Below, one piece after another: positions 24,189-33,771 of a stretch of DNA of 44,554 nt (positions are counted from its first letter, which is position 1; the number at the start of each line of letters is the position of its first letter). Source of the stretch: Paracoccaceae bacterium. GTDB taxonomy: Bacteria > Pseudomonadota > Alphaproteobacteria > Rhodobacterales > Rhodobacteraceae. A program made the translations under genes and the position numbers. The notes beneath the pieces were generated by a model. That model ran no database searches and was not told the origin of the DNA. It was given only the letters and a program-made list of their open reading frames with translations. The stretch lies in NCBI GenBank assembly GCA_007695345.1, contig REDZ01000175.1, positions 1 to 44,554 of the forward strand, written 5' to 3'.

Positions 24189-24415
24189 GAGGGTGAGTTA
24201 CCTTTAACATTCACGGCAGCAACTCCATCTCGCCACCGATCAGTTTCCTGCGAAATCGGTGATCACGAGAGCGGATCTTGCGGCCAAGCGGGGCAGCCAT
24301 CTGTACGACAGGGGTGACAAGACAATCGTAACCATTTGCGGCGATATTGAATGTCGGCATGGAGGCAAGAGCAAGCCTGGCCCGCCACTGGATCTTGCGA
24401 GAGTTGGAGAGATGC

Positions 24416-25603
24416 ATGAGGACCGAACAACTGTTATGCCGCGACCTGGACACCCGAACCATCGCAGCGCGTGCGCTTGAAAGATTTTCCGGCACGCCGG
24501 ACTGGATCTGGGTTCAGTTTTCGGCCGGCTATGACACTTACGCCCTCAGGCGCGCGCTGGTTGAAGCCTTTCCTGAAACAGCCCTGCATGGCGCGAGTTC
24601 CTGCCTGGGGTCCATGACGAATGACGGTGCCTCGGTCGGTCCAGGTGGCGCGGTTGGCCTGCTGGCATTCTGGGACACCGAAGGCGACTTCGGAACGGTC
24701 ATGGTGCCTTTCGGCGAAGACCCGAAGCAATCGGCCCGCGAAGCCGCCATTGCTGCGGCTGAGGCCGCTGGTCGGCAGGGAGAGGCCCCCGACATCATCT
24801 GGGTTTCCGCCGTGCCGGGATGCGAGGAATCGATCATCGCCGGCATAGAGGACTTCGTGGGGAGTGAAACGCCGATCTACGGTGGCTCGGCCGCTGATGA
24901 TGATGTAAGCGGCCACTGGTCGGCGTTCGACTCTGCGGGCGAGACGCGGGCGGGTCTTGTCGTAAGTGCCCTGTTCCCGTCGGGCACCATCGGCCATGCG
25001 TTCCAGTCCGGTTATGCCCCGGCAGGGCCAAGCGCCACGGTCACTGCCGCCGCAGGGCGCCGACTGGAAGCGCTGGACGGACGCCCGGCGCGCGCGGTTT
25101 TCGATGACTGGACAGGCGGACAGGTTGTCATCGGCCCACCCGATACCGCAGCCTCTATCCTTGCGTCGAGCACCTGGTCACCGCTCGGTCGTCCGGACAC
25201 GATGGTAGCGGACATTCCGTTCTTCCTGCTGCTCCACCCCGCCCAGGCAGAGGCTGACGGTGCGATCACGCTGTTTGCCGACGTCGCGCCGGGGGACAGG
25301 CTGCATCTCATGGCCGGCGGCCCTGACGGCCTGACGGCCCGTGCGGCCCGCACGGTCACACTCGCAATGGAGGCTGGTGGGATTTCCCGCAACGATCTGG
25401 CCGGGGCGCTGGTTATCTTTTGCGGCGGATCGATGCTGGCGATGCAGTCCGGCATGTCCGAGGTCGCGCGTCAGGTCGACACCGCCCTGGGCGGCAGCCC
25501 CTTTCTTGGCGGTTTCACGTTCGGCGAACAGGGCCGCACCATCTCCGGACAGAACTGCCACGGCAATCTCATGATTTCCGCAGTGGTGTTCGCCCGGTCC
25601 TGA
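24416..25603 (+). CDS. FIST-domain sensor protein, NosP-like
   Basis: A 395-residue cytoplasmic protein with FIST_N and FIST_C domains: early CSSCLG-like ALHGASSCLGSM, PIYGGSAADDD near residue 150, and the C-terminal GGFTFGEQGRTISGQN. FIST proteins next to histidine kinases include NosP, a heme protein that senses nitric oxide and controls its partner kinase. Heme binding cannot be confirmed from sequence alone. GGAGA 7 bases before ATG 24416 supports this start; 23 further residues upstream are less likely. A hybrid kinase follows 53 bases later, probably in the same operon. Confidence 0.85.
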   Translation: MRTEQLLCRDLDTRTIAARALERFSGTPDWIWVQFSAGYDTYALRRALVEAFPETALHGASSCLGSMTNDGASVGPGGAVGLLAFWDTEGDFGTVMVPFGEDPKQSAREAAIAAAEAAGRQGEAPDIIWVSAVPGCEESIIAGIEDFVGSETPIYGGSAADDDVSGHWSAFDSAGETRAGLVVSALFPSGTIGHAFQSGYAPAGPSATVTAAAGRRLEALDGRPARAVFDDWTGGQVVIGPPDTAASILASSTWSPLGRPDTMVADIPFFLLLHPAQAEADGAITLFADVAPGDRLHLMAGGPDGLTARAARTVTLAMEAGGISRNDLAGALVIFCGGSMLAMQSGMSEVARQVDTALGGSPFLGGFTFGEQGRTISGQNCHGNLMISAVVFARS

Positions 25604-25656
25604 CCAGGTTCAATAATGAGTGCTCGGCCCCCGAGTTAGTGAAGCAGTGACCACGC

Positions 25657-28161
25657 GTGCAACACAAACCCTCAGCTGACCAAGCGGACCAGCATCGGGA
25701 TCCGCATAGTGACGAGACGCTGCGCGAGGCGTTGCTGGAACTTGAACGGCTGCGTCAGAACGAAGCACGCGCGCTGCGGGAAAACAAAGCTGTGCTTGAC
25801 GCGCTAGCCGCAATGACCCGCAGCGCAAGCCCCGGCGCGGCCGTGCCCGAGCTTCTGGCCTCGACCTGCGCGAGCCTTGATGCCAATGCCGCGGTCATCC
25901 TGCGCCGACAGCCCGGCGCCGGGCATTGCGTTGTAGAACATGCCACGGCCCCGGAGCTTTGTGGCAAAGGCTCCACAGAACTTGCCGCGCTGATGGCCAA
26001 GCCCAGGCGGATCGCGGATGTCGCGCAGACCGGCTGGTTTGCCGCCTGGCCTGCCTATGGCATGTTTCGCGGGCTTATCGTCGCGCCTATCGAAATCGGC
26101 GGCCGGCGTGAGGCTGCGCTGCTCTGCCTCGCGCACAAACCTTCTGTCTTCGGGCCGAACTGTCTCAAGCTCCTCGGTCGGATAGCGGATCTCACAGGAA
26201 CGGCACTCGAAAAACTGGAGCTTTCCAAGAGGCAGACCCTGCTGGCTGCAGTTATCGAGGGGTCTTCGGCCAGTATCGCCATCGCGGATGCCCAGGACCC
26301 TCAGGCGCGACTGATCTACGTCAATCCGGCATTCGAAGCGCTGACAGGCTACTCCCGCGACGAGGTGTTGGACCAGAACTGCCGCTTTCTGGCCACCGAT
26401 CCGGCAGACGCGCCCGAACGCCAGCGCCTGCGTTCCGCGGTGGCCGCACGGCAGCGCGGGCTGTTTCTGTTGCGCAATCGGCGGAAAGACGGCACACCGT
26501 TCTGGAATCAGCTCAACCTCGACGCAGTGCCCACCGAGGGAGTCGCCGCCCAGTACCTGGTGGCAACGCAACTCGATGCAACCGAAGGCATCGAGGCATC
26601 CGAATCCCTGCAGAGGATGAACGATCGAATCGCCAGTATTGCCGTCGTCAGCGATACCTGGTTCTGGGAATGCAACGCCGACCTGCGCTGGACGTTCTTG
26701 TCCGAAGCGTCCGAGCTCATGCTGGGCGCACCCCGGCACGCCCTGCTGGGCCAGTGCCTGTCTGACATCGTTCTCGGACTCGACGAAGCCGCGCAAGCGG
26801 ACCGCGCCAGACTGGAAAGCCTCATGACGGCGCGCGCACCCATCGAAAGCTTCACATTTCATCCCCCAGCGGCCGCGCAGCGTGACAAGGTCATCCAGCT
26901 TAATGGCGCCCCCTTCTTCACGGTCGATGGCAGCTTCGCCGGCTATCGCGGGGTGGCGGCCAATGTCACCGAAATCTCTCGGGCCAAGGAAGAGGCCGAG
27001 GTTGCGAACCGGGCGAAATCCGATTTCCTCGCCACCATCAGCCACGAGCTGCGCACCCCCTTGACCGCCATCCTGGGCAATGTCGAGTTACTGACCCCCA
27101 TGCTCGCAACAGAAGCCGAGCGCCATCTGATGAGCGAGATTGCAGTCGCTGGTCGCGGTCTTGAAGGGGTGCTCGGCGACGTCATCGATCTGGCGCGGCT
27201 CGACAACGGGCGTGTGGCCTTGCAACCAGCCAGCTTCCTGCCCGCAGATATCATTTCCAGGATCACGGCGCTCTACAGCTCCATTATCAACGAGAAGGGA
27301 CTCGAGCTGGAAACCGAGATCCGTGGGGCGACGGCGACGCCCCGCCTCGGCGACGCCGAGCGCATTGTGCAGGTGCTCCATCATCTTGTTGGCAACGCTG
27401 TGAAGTTCACACCTTCCGGTCGTCTTTGGCTCCGACTCGATGCAACGCGGCCGGACCAGCTGCAGATCCAGGTGGGCGATACCGGTATCGGTATCGCCGC
27501 GGATCAGCTGGCCCGTGTCTTCGACAAATTCGTACAGATCGATGCACGAAGTGAAAGGGCCTTTGGGGGCGCCGGGCTTGGCTTGACGATCTGCCGCCAA
27601 CTCGTTGCGCTCATGGGCGGCGAGATTATCCTGCGAAGTGAGCTGCGACAGGGCACTACAGTCACTGTCACCTTCCCGATCGCCGAGCTCGCACAAGAAG
27701 AGCCTGCGCCTCTGCCACCGCCGAAGGCGCCGATGCCTGGCGCGCGACCTCTGCAGGGTATGCGGATCCTTGTTGCCGATGATACGGCCTCTATCCGCAA
27801 GATGCTCTCAGTGATGCTTACCCGATTCGGAGGCGTCTGCACCATCGTCCCGGACGGCAGCGCGGCACTCGCCGCGTGGCGCGAGCAGGCATTCGATTTC
27901 GGCCTGTTCGACATTAACATGCCCGGTCTTGATGGGGTCGAACTGGTGCGGACGATCCGCTCAGAAGAGGCCTGCGGGAACCATCTGCGCCTGCCAGCGA
28001 TCGCCGTAACCGCCAATGCTATGCCCCATCAACGCGACCTGTATCGCGAAGCCGGCTTCGATGCCTGCGTGGCGAAGCCCTTTACCAGCGAACGGTTGCT
28101 CGACGCCCTGTGGCCCCTGACCCCTGGTGCCGATGGCCACCGGCACAGTCACTCTGCTTGA
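25657..28161 (+). CDS. Hybrid histidine kinase (GAF-PAS-PAS-HisKA-HATPase-REC)
   Basis: An 834-residue, apparently soluble kinase: N-terminal coiled coil (about residues 20-50), a GAF-like domain (50-190), two PAS domains (195-320 and 325-445; the first has NPAFEALTGYSRDEVL), a HisKA domain with the phosphorylated His463 in ISHELRTPL, an ATPase domain with NAVKFTPSG and GAGLGLTICR, and a C-terminal receiver with DD near residue 708 and the phospho-acceptor Asp752 in FDINMPGLDG. It starts with GTG at 25657. Gene order FIST-kinase resembles NosP-NahK. A phosphotransfer partner is not in the window. Confidence 0.9.
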   Translation: MQHKPSADQADQHRDPHSDETLREALLELERLRQNEARALRENKAVLDALAAMTRSASPGAAVPELLASTCASLDANAAVILRRQPGAGHCVVEHATAPELCGKGSTELAALMAKPRRIADVAQTGWFAAWPAYGMFRGLIVAPIEIGGRREAALLCLAHKPSVFGPNCLKLLGRIADLTGTALEKLELSKRQTLLAAVIEGSSASIAIADAQDPQARLIYVNPAFEALTGYSRDEVLDQNCRFLATDPADAPERQRLRSAVAARQRGLFLLRNRRKDGTPFWNQLNLDAVPTEGVAAQYLVATQLDATEGIEASESLQRMNDRIASIAVVSDTWFWECNADLRWTFLSEASELMLGAPRHALLGQCLSDIVLGLDEAAQADRARLESLMTARAPIESFTFHPPAAAQRDKVIQLNGAPFFTVDGSFAGYRGVAANVTEISRAKEEAEVANRAKSDFLATISHELRTPLTAILGNVELLTPMLATEAERHLMSEIAVAGRGLEGVLGDVIDLARLDNGRVALQPASFLPADIISRITALYSSIINEKGLELETEIRGATATPRLGDAERIVQVLHHLVGNAVKFTPSGRLWLRLDATRPDQLQIQVGDTGIGIAADQLARVFDKFVQIDARSERAFGGAGLGLTICRQLVALMGGEIILRSELRQGTTVTVTFPIAELAQEEPAPLPPPKAPMPGARPLQGMRILVADDTASIRKMLSVMLTRFGGVCTIVPDGSAALAAWREQAFDFGLFDINMPGLDGVELVRTIRSEEACGNHLRLPAIAVTANAMPHQRDLYREAGFDACVAKPFTSERLLDALWPLTPGADGHRHSHSA

Positions 28162-28379
28162 GCAGCCCGGACTATGGACCGCCGCCCGGCCCTTCTTGAC
28201 CTGCCACCCATAACTGCAACAGAGACGTGCGGCACATACCAGATACGTCAGGGGCGCTGCAGAAAGGTCTTTTTATTATCGTTATCTTACGGACAGGCCG
28301 CGAAACCTCGCCGGGACTCTGATCACCCGAACCATTCCCCGGCAGCTGACCTGACCAACGCCGCCAGCGCCCCTTGGTG

Positions 28380-29171
28380 TCACCCTTTGCCCGCACCCTC
28401 TGCCGGGGCGAGCTTGTTGACGATGGCGCTCAACTCGGTCGGGAAGGGGAAGACGATGGTCGAATTCTTCTCAGCGCCGATGGTCGTCAGAGTGGACAGA
28501 TAGCGCAACTGCATCGCGCCGGGATCCGCGCTGAGGATTTGCGCGGCTTCCAGCAGCTTCTGTGCCGCCTGTTCCTCGCCCTCTGCATTGATGACCTTGG
28601 CGCGACGCTCGCGCTCGGCTTCTGCCTGCCGGGCGATGGCGCGGATCATCGATTCGTTGATATCGACATGCTTGATCTCGACATTCGCAACCTTGATCCC
28701 CCAGGTGTCGGACTGGGAATCAAGGATTTCCTGAATATCATTGTTCAGCTTTTCGCGTTCTGACAGCATTTCATCGAGATCATGCTTGCCCAGCACCGAC
28801 CGCAGGGTCGTCTGGGACAGTTCTGACGTGGCCTGCATGAAATTCTCGACCTGGATCGTCGCCTTTTCCGGGTCGACCACGCGGAAATAGATCACGGCAT
28901 TGACGCGCACGGACACGTTGTCCTGGCTGATCACGTCCTGACTGGGCACATCCAGCACACGCACCCGCAGATCAACGCGGACGACCTGCTGGATGATGGG
29001 AATGACCAGAATCAGGCCCGGCCCCTTGATCCCGGTGAACCGGCCCAGTGTGAACACGACGGCGCGTTCATATTCGCGCAGAACCTTGATCGCAGAGCCG
29101 AGGAAGGCCAGCAGCAGTACCAGCAGGACGATCAGGAAGCCCAGATCGCCTATAATTGAAAAGATATCCAT
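28380..29171 (-). CDS. Slipin / SPFH-domain membrane protein
   Basis: A 263-residue stomatin-family protein. Residues 8-28 ([21 protein letters not shown]) form the membrane anchor, followed by the SPFH/band-7 domain ([20 protein letters not shown]) and a coiled-coil with [17 protein letters not shown]. Slipins form scaffolds in lipid domains and are typically paired with NfeD. It ends 218 bases after the kinase, on the opposite strand, and follows the nfeD gene by 3 bases, so the two are one operon. Confidence 0.92.
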   Translation of the reverse strand: MDIFSIIGDLGFLIVLLVLLLAFLGSAIKVLREYERAVVFTLGRFTGIKGPGLILVIPIIQQVVRVDLRVRVLDVPSQDVISQDNVSVRVNAVIYFRVVDPEKATIQVENFMQATSELSQTTLRSVLGKHDLDEMLSEREKLNNDIQEILDSQSDTWGIKVANVEIKHVDINESMIRAIARQAEAERERRAKVINAEGEEQAAQKLLEAAQILSADPGAMQLRYLSTLTTIGAEKNSTIVFPFPTELSAIVNKLAPAEGAGKG

Positions 29172-29174
29172 TGC

Positions 29175-30599
29175 TTACTCCTGTTTTTGTCGCGGGGCGG
29201 CGGGCGAGACATCCAGCGTCAGACCGTCAATCCGCTCAATGCGGACGCGGGCCCCGGGTTCCAGTGCTGCGCCGTCATGACGCGCATTCCAACGCTCGCC
29301 ATGCACGAAGACATGGCCATGCGTTCCGTCCCAATCCTGCACCTTGCCTTCGGCCTGAAGCAGATCACTGCGACCTGTCGTTACCCCCCGCCGGTGCGAC
29401 GTCAGCGCCATACGACCAATCAGCAAGGTGAATGCCAGCGAGGCCACTACGATAGCCGCCAGCATGGGGATCGATGTTTCCAGCCCAGGCACATCGGAGT
29501 CGAACAGAAACACCCCGCCTGCGGCCAGCGCGATGGTACCCCCGATCCCCAGAATACCGAAGGACGGACTGAATATCTCTGCGATCAGCAGGGCCAGCCC
29601 CAGCCCGATCAGCGCCAGCCCGGCAAAGTTGAACGGCAACACGGACAGGGCGAACATGCCAAGGATCAGGCTGATCCCGCCGATGGTTCCCGGCACCAAT
29701 GCGCCGGGATTGAACAGCTCGAACACGATTCCGTAGAACCCGACGATCATGAACAGGAATGCGATGTTGGGGTTGGCGATGATCGACAGGATTTGTGTGC
29801 GCAGGTCATGCCCGATCTCGACAATGCTCAGATCGCTGGTCGCCAGGACCATCTCTTCGCCATCCATCTGGACGGTGCGGCCATCGGCAAGGTCCAGCAA
29901 TTCGGTCAGGTTGCGGGCGGTGAAATCGGCGACATTCTCTTCCACAGCCGCGCTGGCGGTCAGGGTGGCGGCATCGCGCACGGCGCGTTCGGCCCAATCC
30001 GCGTTGCGGCCATGCACTTCTGCCAGACTGCGGATCTGAGCGATTGCGTCATTCAGCGCCTTGTTCATTGCCGGATCACCTGCGGGCGCGCGGTCGGGTT
30101 CGGGCGCGTCGCCGTTATCAGAGGCATCGCCATTGTCATTGCCAGTCGCATCCTCATCGGCATCTTCCCCGCCGAAGGGCAGGCTGCCCCCGCCCATGCT
30201 GACCGGCGTTGCCGCGCCGACCGATGTGCCCGGTGCCATGACCGCCAGATGGCTGGCATACATGATGAACGTGCCGGCACTTGCCGCCCGCGCACCTGAT
30301 GGGGCCACAAATGTCGCGACCGGCACGTCGGAAGACAGGATCGCGTTGTTGATGTCGCGGGTAGATGTGACCAGCCCGCCGGGCGTGTCCATCCGCAGGA
30401 TCACAAGCCCTGCCCCGTCTTCGGCGGCGCGGTCCAGGCCCCGGATGATGTAATCGGCGCTTGCGGGGCTGACGGCATCATTCAGATCAAGGACATGGGC
30501 GACACCCGCCTGCACGTCCTCTTCCTGCGCCAGAATAAGCCCGGTCAGGCCCAGCAATGCCAGCGCGGCACTGACCGCGAATTTCACTTTTCTCAGCAT
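29175..30599 (-). CDS. NfeD-type membrane serine protease
   Basis: A 474-residue protein: signal peptide (MLRKVKFAVSAALALLG), a ClpP-like serine protease domain (RMDTPGGLVTSTRDIN; active-site GARAASAGTF near residue 108), four transmembrane segments, and a C-terminal OB-fold. The NfeD partner slipin is its likely substrate. Residues about 140-172 are an acidic insert (GGEDADEDATGNDNG, then DASDNGDAPEPD) absent from the consensus as I know it. Upstream lies the divergent regulator promoter. Confidence 0.9.
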   Translation of the reverse strand: MLRKVKFAVSAALALLGLTGLILAQEEDVQAGVAHVLDLNDAVSPASADYIIRGLDRAAEDGAGLVILRMDTPGGLVTSTRDINNAILSSDVPVATFVAPSGARAASAGTFIMYASHLAVMAPGTSVGAATPVSMGGGSLPFGGEDADEDATGNDNGDASDNGDAPEPDRAPAGDPAMNKALNDAIAQIRSLAEVHGRNADWAERAVRDAATLTASAAVEENVADFTARNLTELLDLADGRTVQMDGEEMVLATSDLSIVEIGHDLRTQILSIIANPNIAFLFMIVGFYGIVFELFNPGALVPGTIGGISLILGMFALSVLPFNFAGLALIGLGLALLIAEIFSPSFGILGIGGTIALAAGGVFLFDSDVPGLETSIPMLAAIVVASLAFTLLIGRMALTSHRRGVTTGRSDLLQAEGKVQDWDGTHGHVFVHGERWNARHDGAALEPGARVRIERIDGLTLDVSPAAPRQKQE

Positions 30600-30721
30600 T
30601 TATCGCCGCTCGATCGCACACATCATCATGCCAGATACGTTAGACCCGCGCTGCACAAGTTCAAACAAACCTGTGTGAACCGCGCCAGCTTGTCACATCG
30701 CAAAAGCAAAGATGCAGCGCA

Positions 30722-30748
30722 TATAGATGTTTCAGAAAAAACTGAAAC
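30722..30748 (+). promoter_or_regulatory. Candidate promoter and operator before the GbsR-cydAB genes
   Basis: TATAGAT (30722-30728) is a plausible -10 element. Next to it is the perfect inverted repeat GTTTCAG-AAAAAA-CTGAAAC (30729-30748), which would lie over the transcription start, 13 bases before the ATG at 30762. This is the usual placement for a MarR/GbsR autorepressor site. No matching -35 was found at 17 bases. The palindrome is clear, its function is inferred. Confidence 0.5.
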
Positions 30749-30761
30749 GACTGGAATAGCA

Positions 30762-31316
30762 ATGCTGAGCGACCTGAGACAAGAATTCATCCTGCATTTC
30801 GGCGAGATGGGCTCTCGCTGGGGGATCAACCGCACCGTCGGCCAGATCTACGCCGCGCTCTTCCTGTCCGAAGAGCCGCTTTGCGCGGATGATCTGGTGG
30901 GCCTGCTGGGCGTGTCGCGCTCCAACGTGTCGATGAGCCTGAAGGAACTGCAAAGCTGGTCACTGGTGCAGCTGAAGCACAGGCCGGGTGACCGGCGCGA
31001 TTTCTTCACCACGCCGGACGACATGTGGCAGATCGTCCGCACGCTGGTCGAGGAACGCAAGAAACGCGAGATCGACCCCACCCTGACCAAGCTGCGCCAG
31101 CTGGAGATGCGCCCTGGCTCGGCCGAGGATGCCTATGCCCAGGCCCGCATCACCGAAATGCGCGAGCTGATCGAATTGCTGACCGGCTGGTATGACCAGA
31201 TGAACAAGCTGGAAACCGAGCGTCTGGTCGCCCTGCTGAACATGGGCGCGAAACTGCAGAAATTCGCGCAATCCGCGCGCATCCTGCCGAAGCGCACAAA
31301 CAAGACGGAGAATTGA
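30762..31316 (+). CDS. GbsR/MarR-type transcriptional regulator
   Basis: A 184-residue DNA-binding protein: winged-helix segment VGQIYAALFLSEEPLCADDL with recognition-like GVSRSNVSMSLKELQSW (residues 48-64), then a Leu/Arg-rich helical C-terminus (ERKKREIDPTLTKLRQ). The effector is unknown. It is 3 bases upstream of cydA and preceded by a palindrome, so it probably regulates itself and cydAB. The start is decided by the MLSDLR ATG at 30762; a longer upstream frame has no likeness to the family. Confidence 0.85.
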   Translation: MLSDLRQEFILHFGEMGSRWGINRTVGQIYAALFLSEEPLCADDLVGLLGVSRSNVSMSLKELQSWSLVQLKHRPGDRRDFFTTPDDMWQIVRTLVEERKKREIDPTLTKLRQLEMRPGSAEDAYAQARITEMRELIELLTGWYDQMNKLETERLVALLNMGAKLQKFAQSARILPKRTNKTEN

Positions 31317-31319
31317 GAC

Positions 31320-32732
31320 ATGGAGCTGGCAAGCGATCCCTTCATGCTGTCGCGCATTCAGTTCGCGGCAAATATTACCTTTCACATCCTGTTTCCCACC
31401 ATCACCATCGCGCTTGGCTGGGTGCTGGTGTTCTTCAAATGGCGGTATAACCGCACCGGCGATACCACATGGATGGACGCCTATTTCTTCTGGGTGAAGA
31501 TCTTTGCGCTGACCTTCGCGCTGGGCGTCGTGTCGGGCATTACCATGTCGTTCCAGTTCGGCACCAACTGGTCCGGGTTCATGGAGCGCGTGGGCAATAT
31601 CGCAGGCCCGCTTCTGGCCTATGAGATCGTTACGGCCTTCTTCCTAGAAGCCGTGTTCCTGGGCATCATGCTGTTCGGCTTTCGCCGCGTGCCGGGCTGG
31701 GCGCATACGGGTGCGACAGTGCTGGTCGCAGTGGGCACGACCATGTCGGCCTTCTGGATCCTGGTGCTCAATAGCTGGATGCACACGCCCGCCGGGTTCG
31801 AGATGCGCGACGGCATCGCCCATGTCACAAGCTGGTGGGAGGTGATCTTCAACCCCTCGATGCCCTACCGGCTGGTGCATATGCTGCTGGCCTCGGGGCT
31901 GACGGTGGCCTTTGTGCTGGCAGGCGTGTCCGCGATCCGCTGGCTGATCGGGGACCGTGGCGCCGAGATGCGCAAGACCTTTCGCACCGGCACGATCATG
32001 GGCGCAGTGCTGATCCCGCTGCAGATCTATGCGGGCGACCTGCACGGGCTGAACACGCTGGAGCATCAGCCCGCCAAGGTCGCCGCGATGGAGGGGAACT
32101 GGGAAACCCGCAGCCATGTGCCGCTGCTGCTGTTCGCCCTGCCCGATGAGGCTGCCCGCGAAAACCGGTTCGAGATCGGCATTCCCGCAGGCGCCAGCCT
32201 TATTCTGGAACACAGCCCCAGCGGTGTGGTCCCCGGCCTGAATGATTTCGTGGCCGCGGATGGCACGGTCGAGCATCCGCCTGTCGCGCCGGTCTTCTGG
32301 TCCTTCCGGATCATGGTCGGCACGGGCATGGCCATGCTGCTGATGTCCTGGGGTGCTGTATTCCTGATGCGCCGGCGCCGGGGGATGGAGGGGCTGCCGC
32401 GCCCGATGGTCTGGGCCTTCGTGCCCATGGCGTTTTCGGGTTGGGTGGCCACGCTCGCAGGCTGGTACACGACCGAGATCGGACGACAGCCCTGGCTGGT
32501 CCATGGGGTGCTGACCACGCGAGAGGCGATCAGCGATGTGCCCCCGGCCTTCGTGCTGTCCACGCTGCTGGCCTATCTGGCGGTCTATGTGCTGTTGCTT
32601 GTGGCCTATCTGGGCGTGGTCCTGTTCCTGGCGCGGCGCACAGCGCAAGCCGCCACGCCCGAGTTGCCGGATCCGGCCCCGGTCAAGACGCGACCTGCAA
32701 TGAGCCCTGTTCAAACTGTTCCGGGAGAATGA
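31320..32732 (+). CDS. cydA: Cytochrome bd-type ubiquinol oxidase subunit I (CioA-like)
   Basis: Inner-membrane quinol oxidase subunit that carries hemes b558, b595 and d and reduces oxygen to water. The 470-residue protein has SRIQFAANITFHILFP with heme ligand His22, LLAYEIVTAFFLEAVFLG (the conserved Glu residues of the proton path) and EIGRQPW near residue 385. The Q-loop is short, placing it in the cyanide-insensitive (CioA) branch rather than the long-loop CydA branch. It lies 3 bases after the regulator and overlaps the possible cydB start. Confidence 0.95.
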   Translation: MELASDPFMLSRIQFAANITFHILFPTITIALGWVLVFFKWRYNRTGDTTWMDAYFFWVKIFALTFALGVVSGITMSFQFGTNWSGFMERVGNIAGPLLAYEIVTAFFLEAVFLGIMLFGFRRVPGWAHTGATVLVAVGTTMSAFWILVLNSWMHTPAGFEMRDGIAHVTSWWEVIFNPSMPYRLVHMLLASGLTVAFVLAGVSAIRWLIGDRGAEMRKTFRTGTIMGAVLIPLQIYAGDLHGLNTLEHQPAKVAAMEGNWETRSHVPLLLFALPDEAARENRFEIGIPAGASLILEHSPSGVVPGLNDFVAADGTVEHPPVAPVFWSFRIMVGTGMAMLLMSWGAVFLMRRRRGMEGLPRPMVWAFVPMAFSGWVATLAGWYTTEIGRQPWLVHGVLTTREAISDVPPAFVLSTLLAYLAVYVLLLVAYLGVVLFLARRTAQAATPELPDPAPVKTRPAMSPVQTVPGE

Positions 32733-32734
32733 CC

Positions 32735-33748
32735 ATGCCTGACTTTCTTGGTGATCCGACGGTGACATTGCCAGTCATCTTTGCCGCCCTCATGGGTCTG
32801 TCGATCCTGATCTATGTGGTGCTTGATGGCTTCGATCTGGGGGTGGGCCTGCTCACCCCCTTTGGGGACGCGCCGCAAAAGGACCGGATGGTCGCCTCGA
32901 TCGGGCCGTTCTGGGACGCGAATGAAACCTGGCTGGTGATGGCCGTGGGGCTGTTGCTGGTGGCCTTTCCGGTGGCGCATGGCGCGATTCTGACAGCGCT
33001 GTACCTGCCTGTCGCGGTCATGCTGATCGGGCTGATCCTGCGCGGTGTGGCCTTCGAGTTCCGCGCAAAGGTCCCGGCCCCGCGCAAGCCGCTGTGGAAC
33101 ATGGCCTTTTTTGCGGGGTCGCTGATGACGGCGCTCTCGCAGGGCTACATGCTGGGCTTTTACATCATGGGGCTGGAACATACGCTGGCCGCGCATCTGT
33201 TTTCGGTCCTGACTGGGCTGGCGCTGACAGCGGGGTTTGCATTTATCGGGGCGTGCTGGCTGATCCTGAAGACCGAAGGCGCGCTGCAACTCTCATCGAT
33301 CCGCTGGGCGCAACGCGCGCTTGTCGGCGTGGTGCTGGGGCTTGGCGCCGTGTCACTGGCCACCCCGCTGGTCAGCCAGCGGATATGGGAGCGCTGGTTC
33401 TCTGTCCCAGAGTTCTTTCTGCTGGCCCCGCTGCCGCTGATGTCGCTTGCACTGGTCGTGGCGCTGTGGCTGGTCCTGCGCCGGATGCACGAGATGCCCG
33501 ACACCCTGGCCTGGCTGCCCTTTGCCGGGGCAAGCCTGCTGTATATCCTCGCCTTTACCGGGCTGGCCTACAGCTTCTACCCGTTCGTGGTGCCAGACCG
33601 GATGACGATCTATGATGCGGCCGCCGCCCCCGAAAGCCTGCTGATCATTCTGGTGGGTGTGCTCGTAGTGCTACCAATCATCGGGGGCTATTCGGGACTG
33701 GCCTACTACATCTTTCGCGGCAAGGCTGAGGATCTGCGCTACGATTGA
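32735..33748 (+). CDS. cydB: Cytochrome bd-type ubiquinol oxidase subunit II (CioB-like)
   Basis: The 337-residue partner of cydA, with about eight transmembrane segments and family blocks VVLDGFDLGVGLLTPF, GPFWDANETWLVMAVG and RGVAFEFRAK. GGGAG at 32723-32727 favours the ATG at 32735 (7-base spacer); an ATG at 32729 overlaps the cydA stop as ATGA but is only one base from the Shine-Dalgarno. No cydX-like small gene is visible in the 100 bases that follow. Confidence 0.94.
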   Translation: MPDFLGDPTVTLPVIFAALMGLSILIYVVLDGFDLGVGLLTPFGDAPQKDRMVASIGPFWDANETWLVMAVGLLLVAFPVAHGAILTALYLPVAVMLIGLILRGVAFEFRAKVPAPRKPLWNMAFFAGSLMTALSQGYMLGFYIMGLEHTLAAHLFSVLTGLALTAGFAFIGACWLILKTEGALQLSSIRWAQRALVGVVLGLGAVSLATPLVSQRIWERWFSVPEFFLLAPLPLMSLALVVALWLVLRRMHEMPDTLAWLPFAGASLLYILAFTGLAYSFYPFVVPDRMTIYDAAAAPESLLIILVGVLVVLPIIGGYSGLAYYIFRGKAEDLRYD

Positions 33749-33749
33749 T

Positions 33750-33769
33750 CGACCGCTGGCCAGCGGTCG
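33750..33769. other. 20-bp perfect palindrome downstream of cydB
   Basis: CGACCGCTGG joined directly to CCAGCGGTCG starts 2 bases after the cydB stop. It has no T run. It may be an mRNA 3'-end stem or a protein site; zero-spacer palindromes of 20 bp are more typical of protein binding or of replication-related sites. Confidence 0.45.
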
Positions 33770-33771
33770 GA

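Noticed and set aside
22616-24415. Direct repeat of the tRNA 3' end as the second attachment site
   Set aside because: No repeat of the T-arm/acceptor sequence was found by eye in this stretch; a computed search would be needed.
30600-30760. FNR/FnrL box upstream of the regulator and cydAB
   Set aside because: No TTGAT-N4-ATCAA-like site was found; the clear palindrome is of another type.
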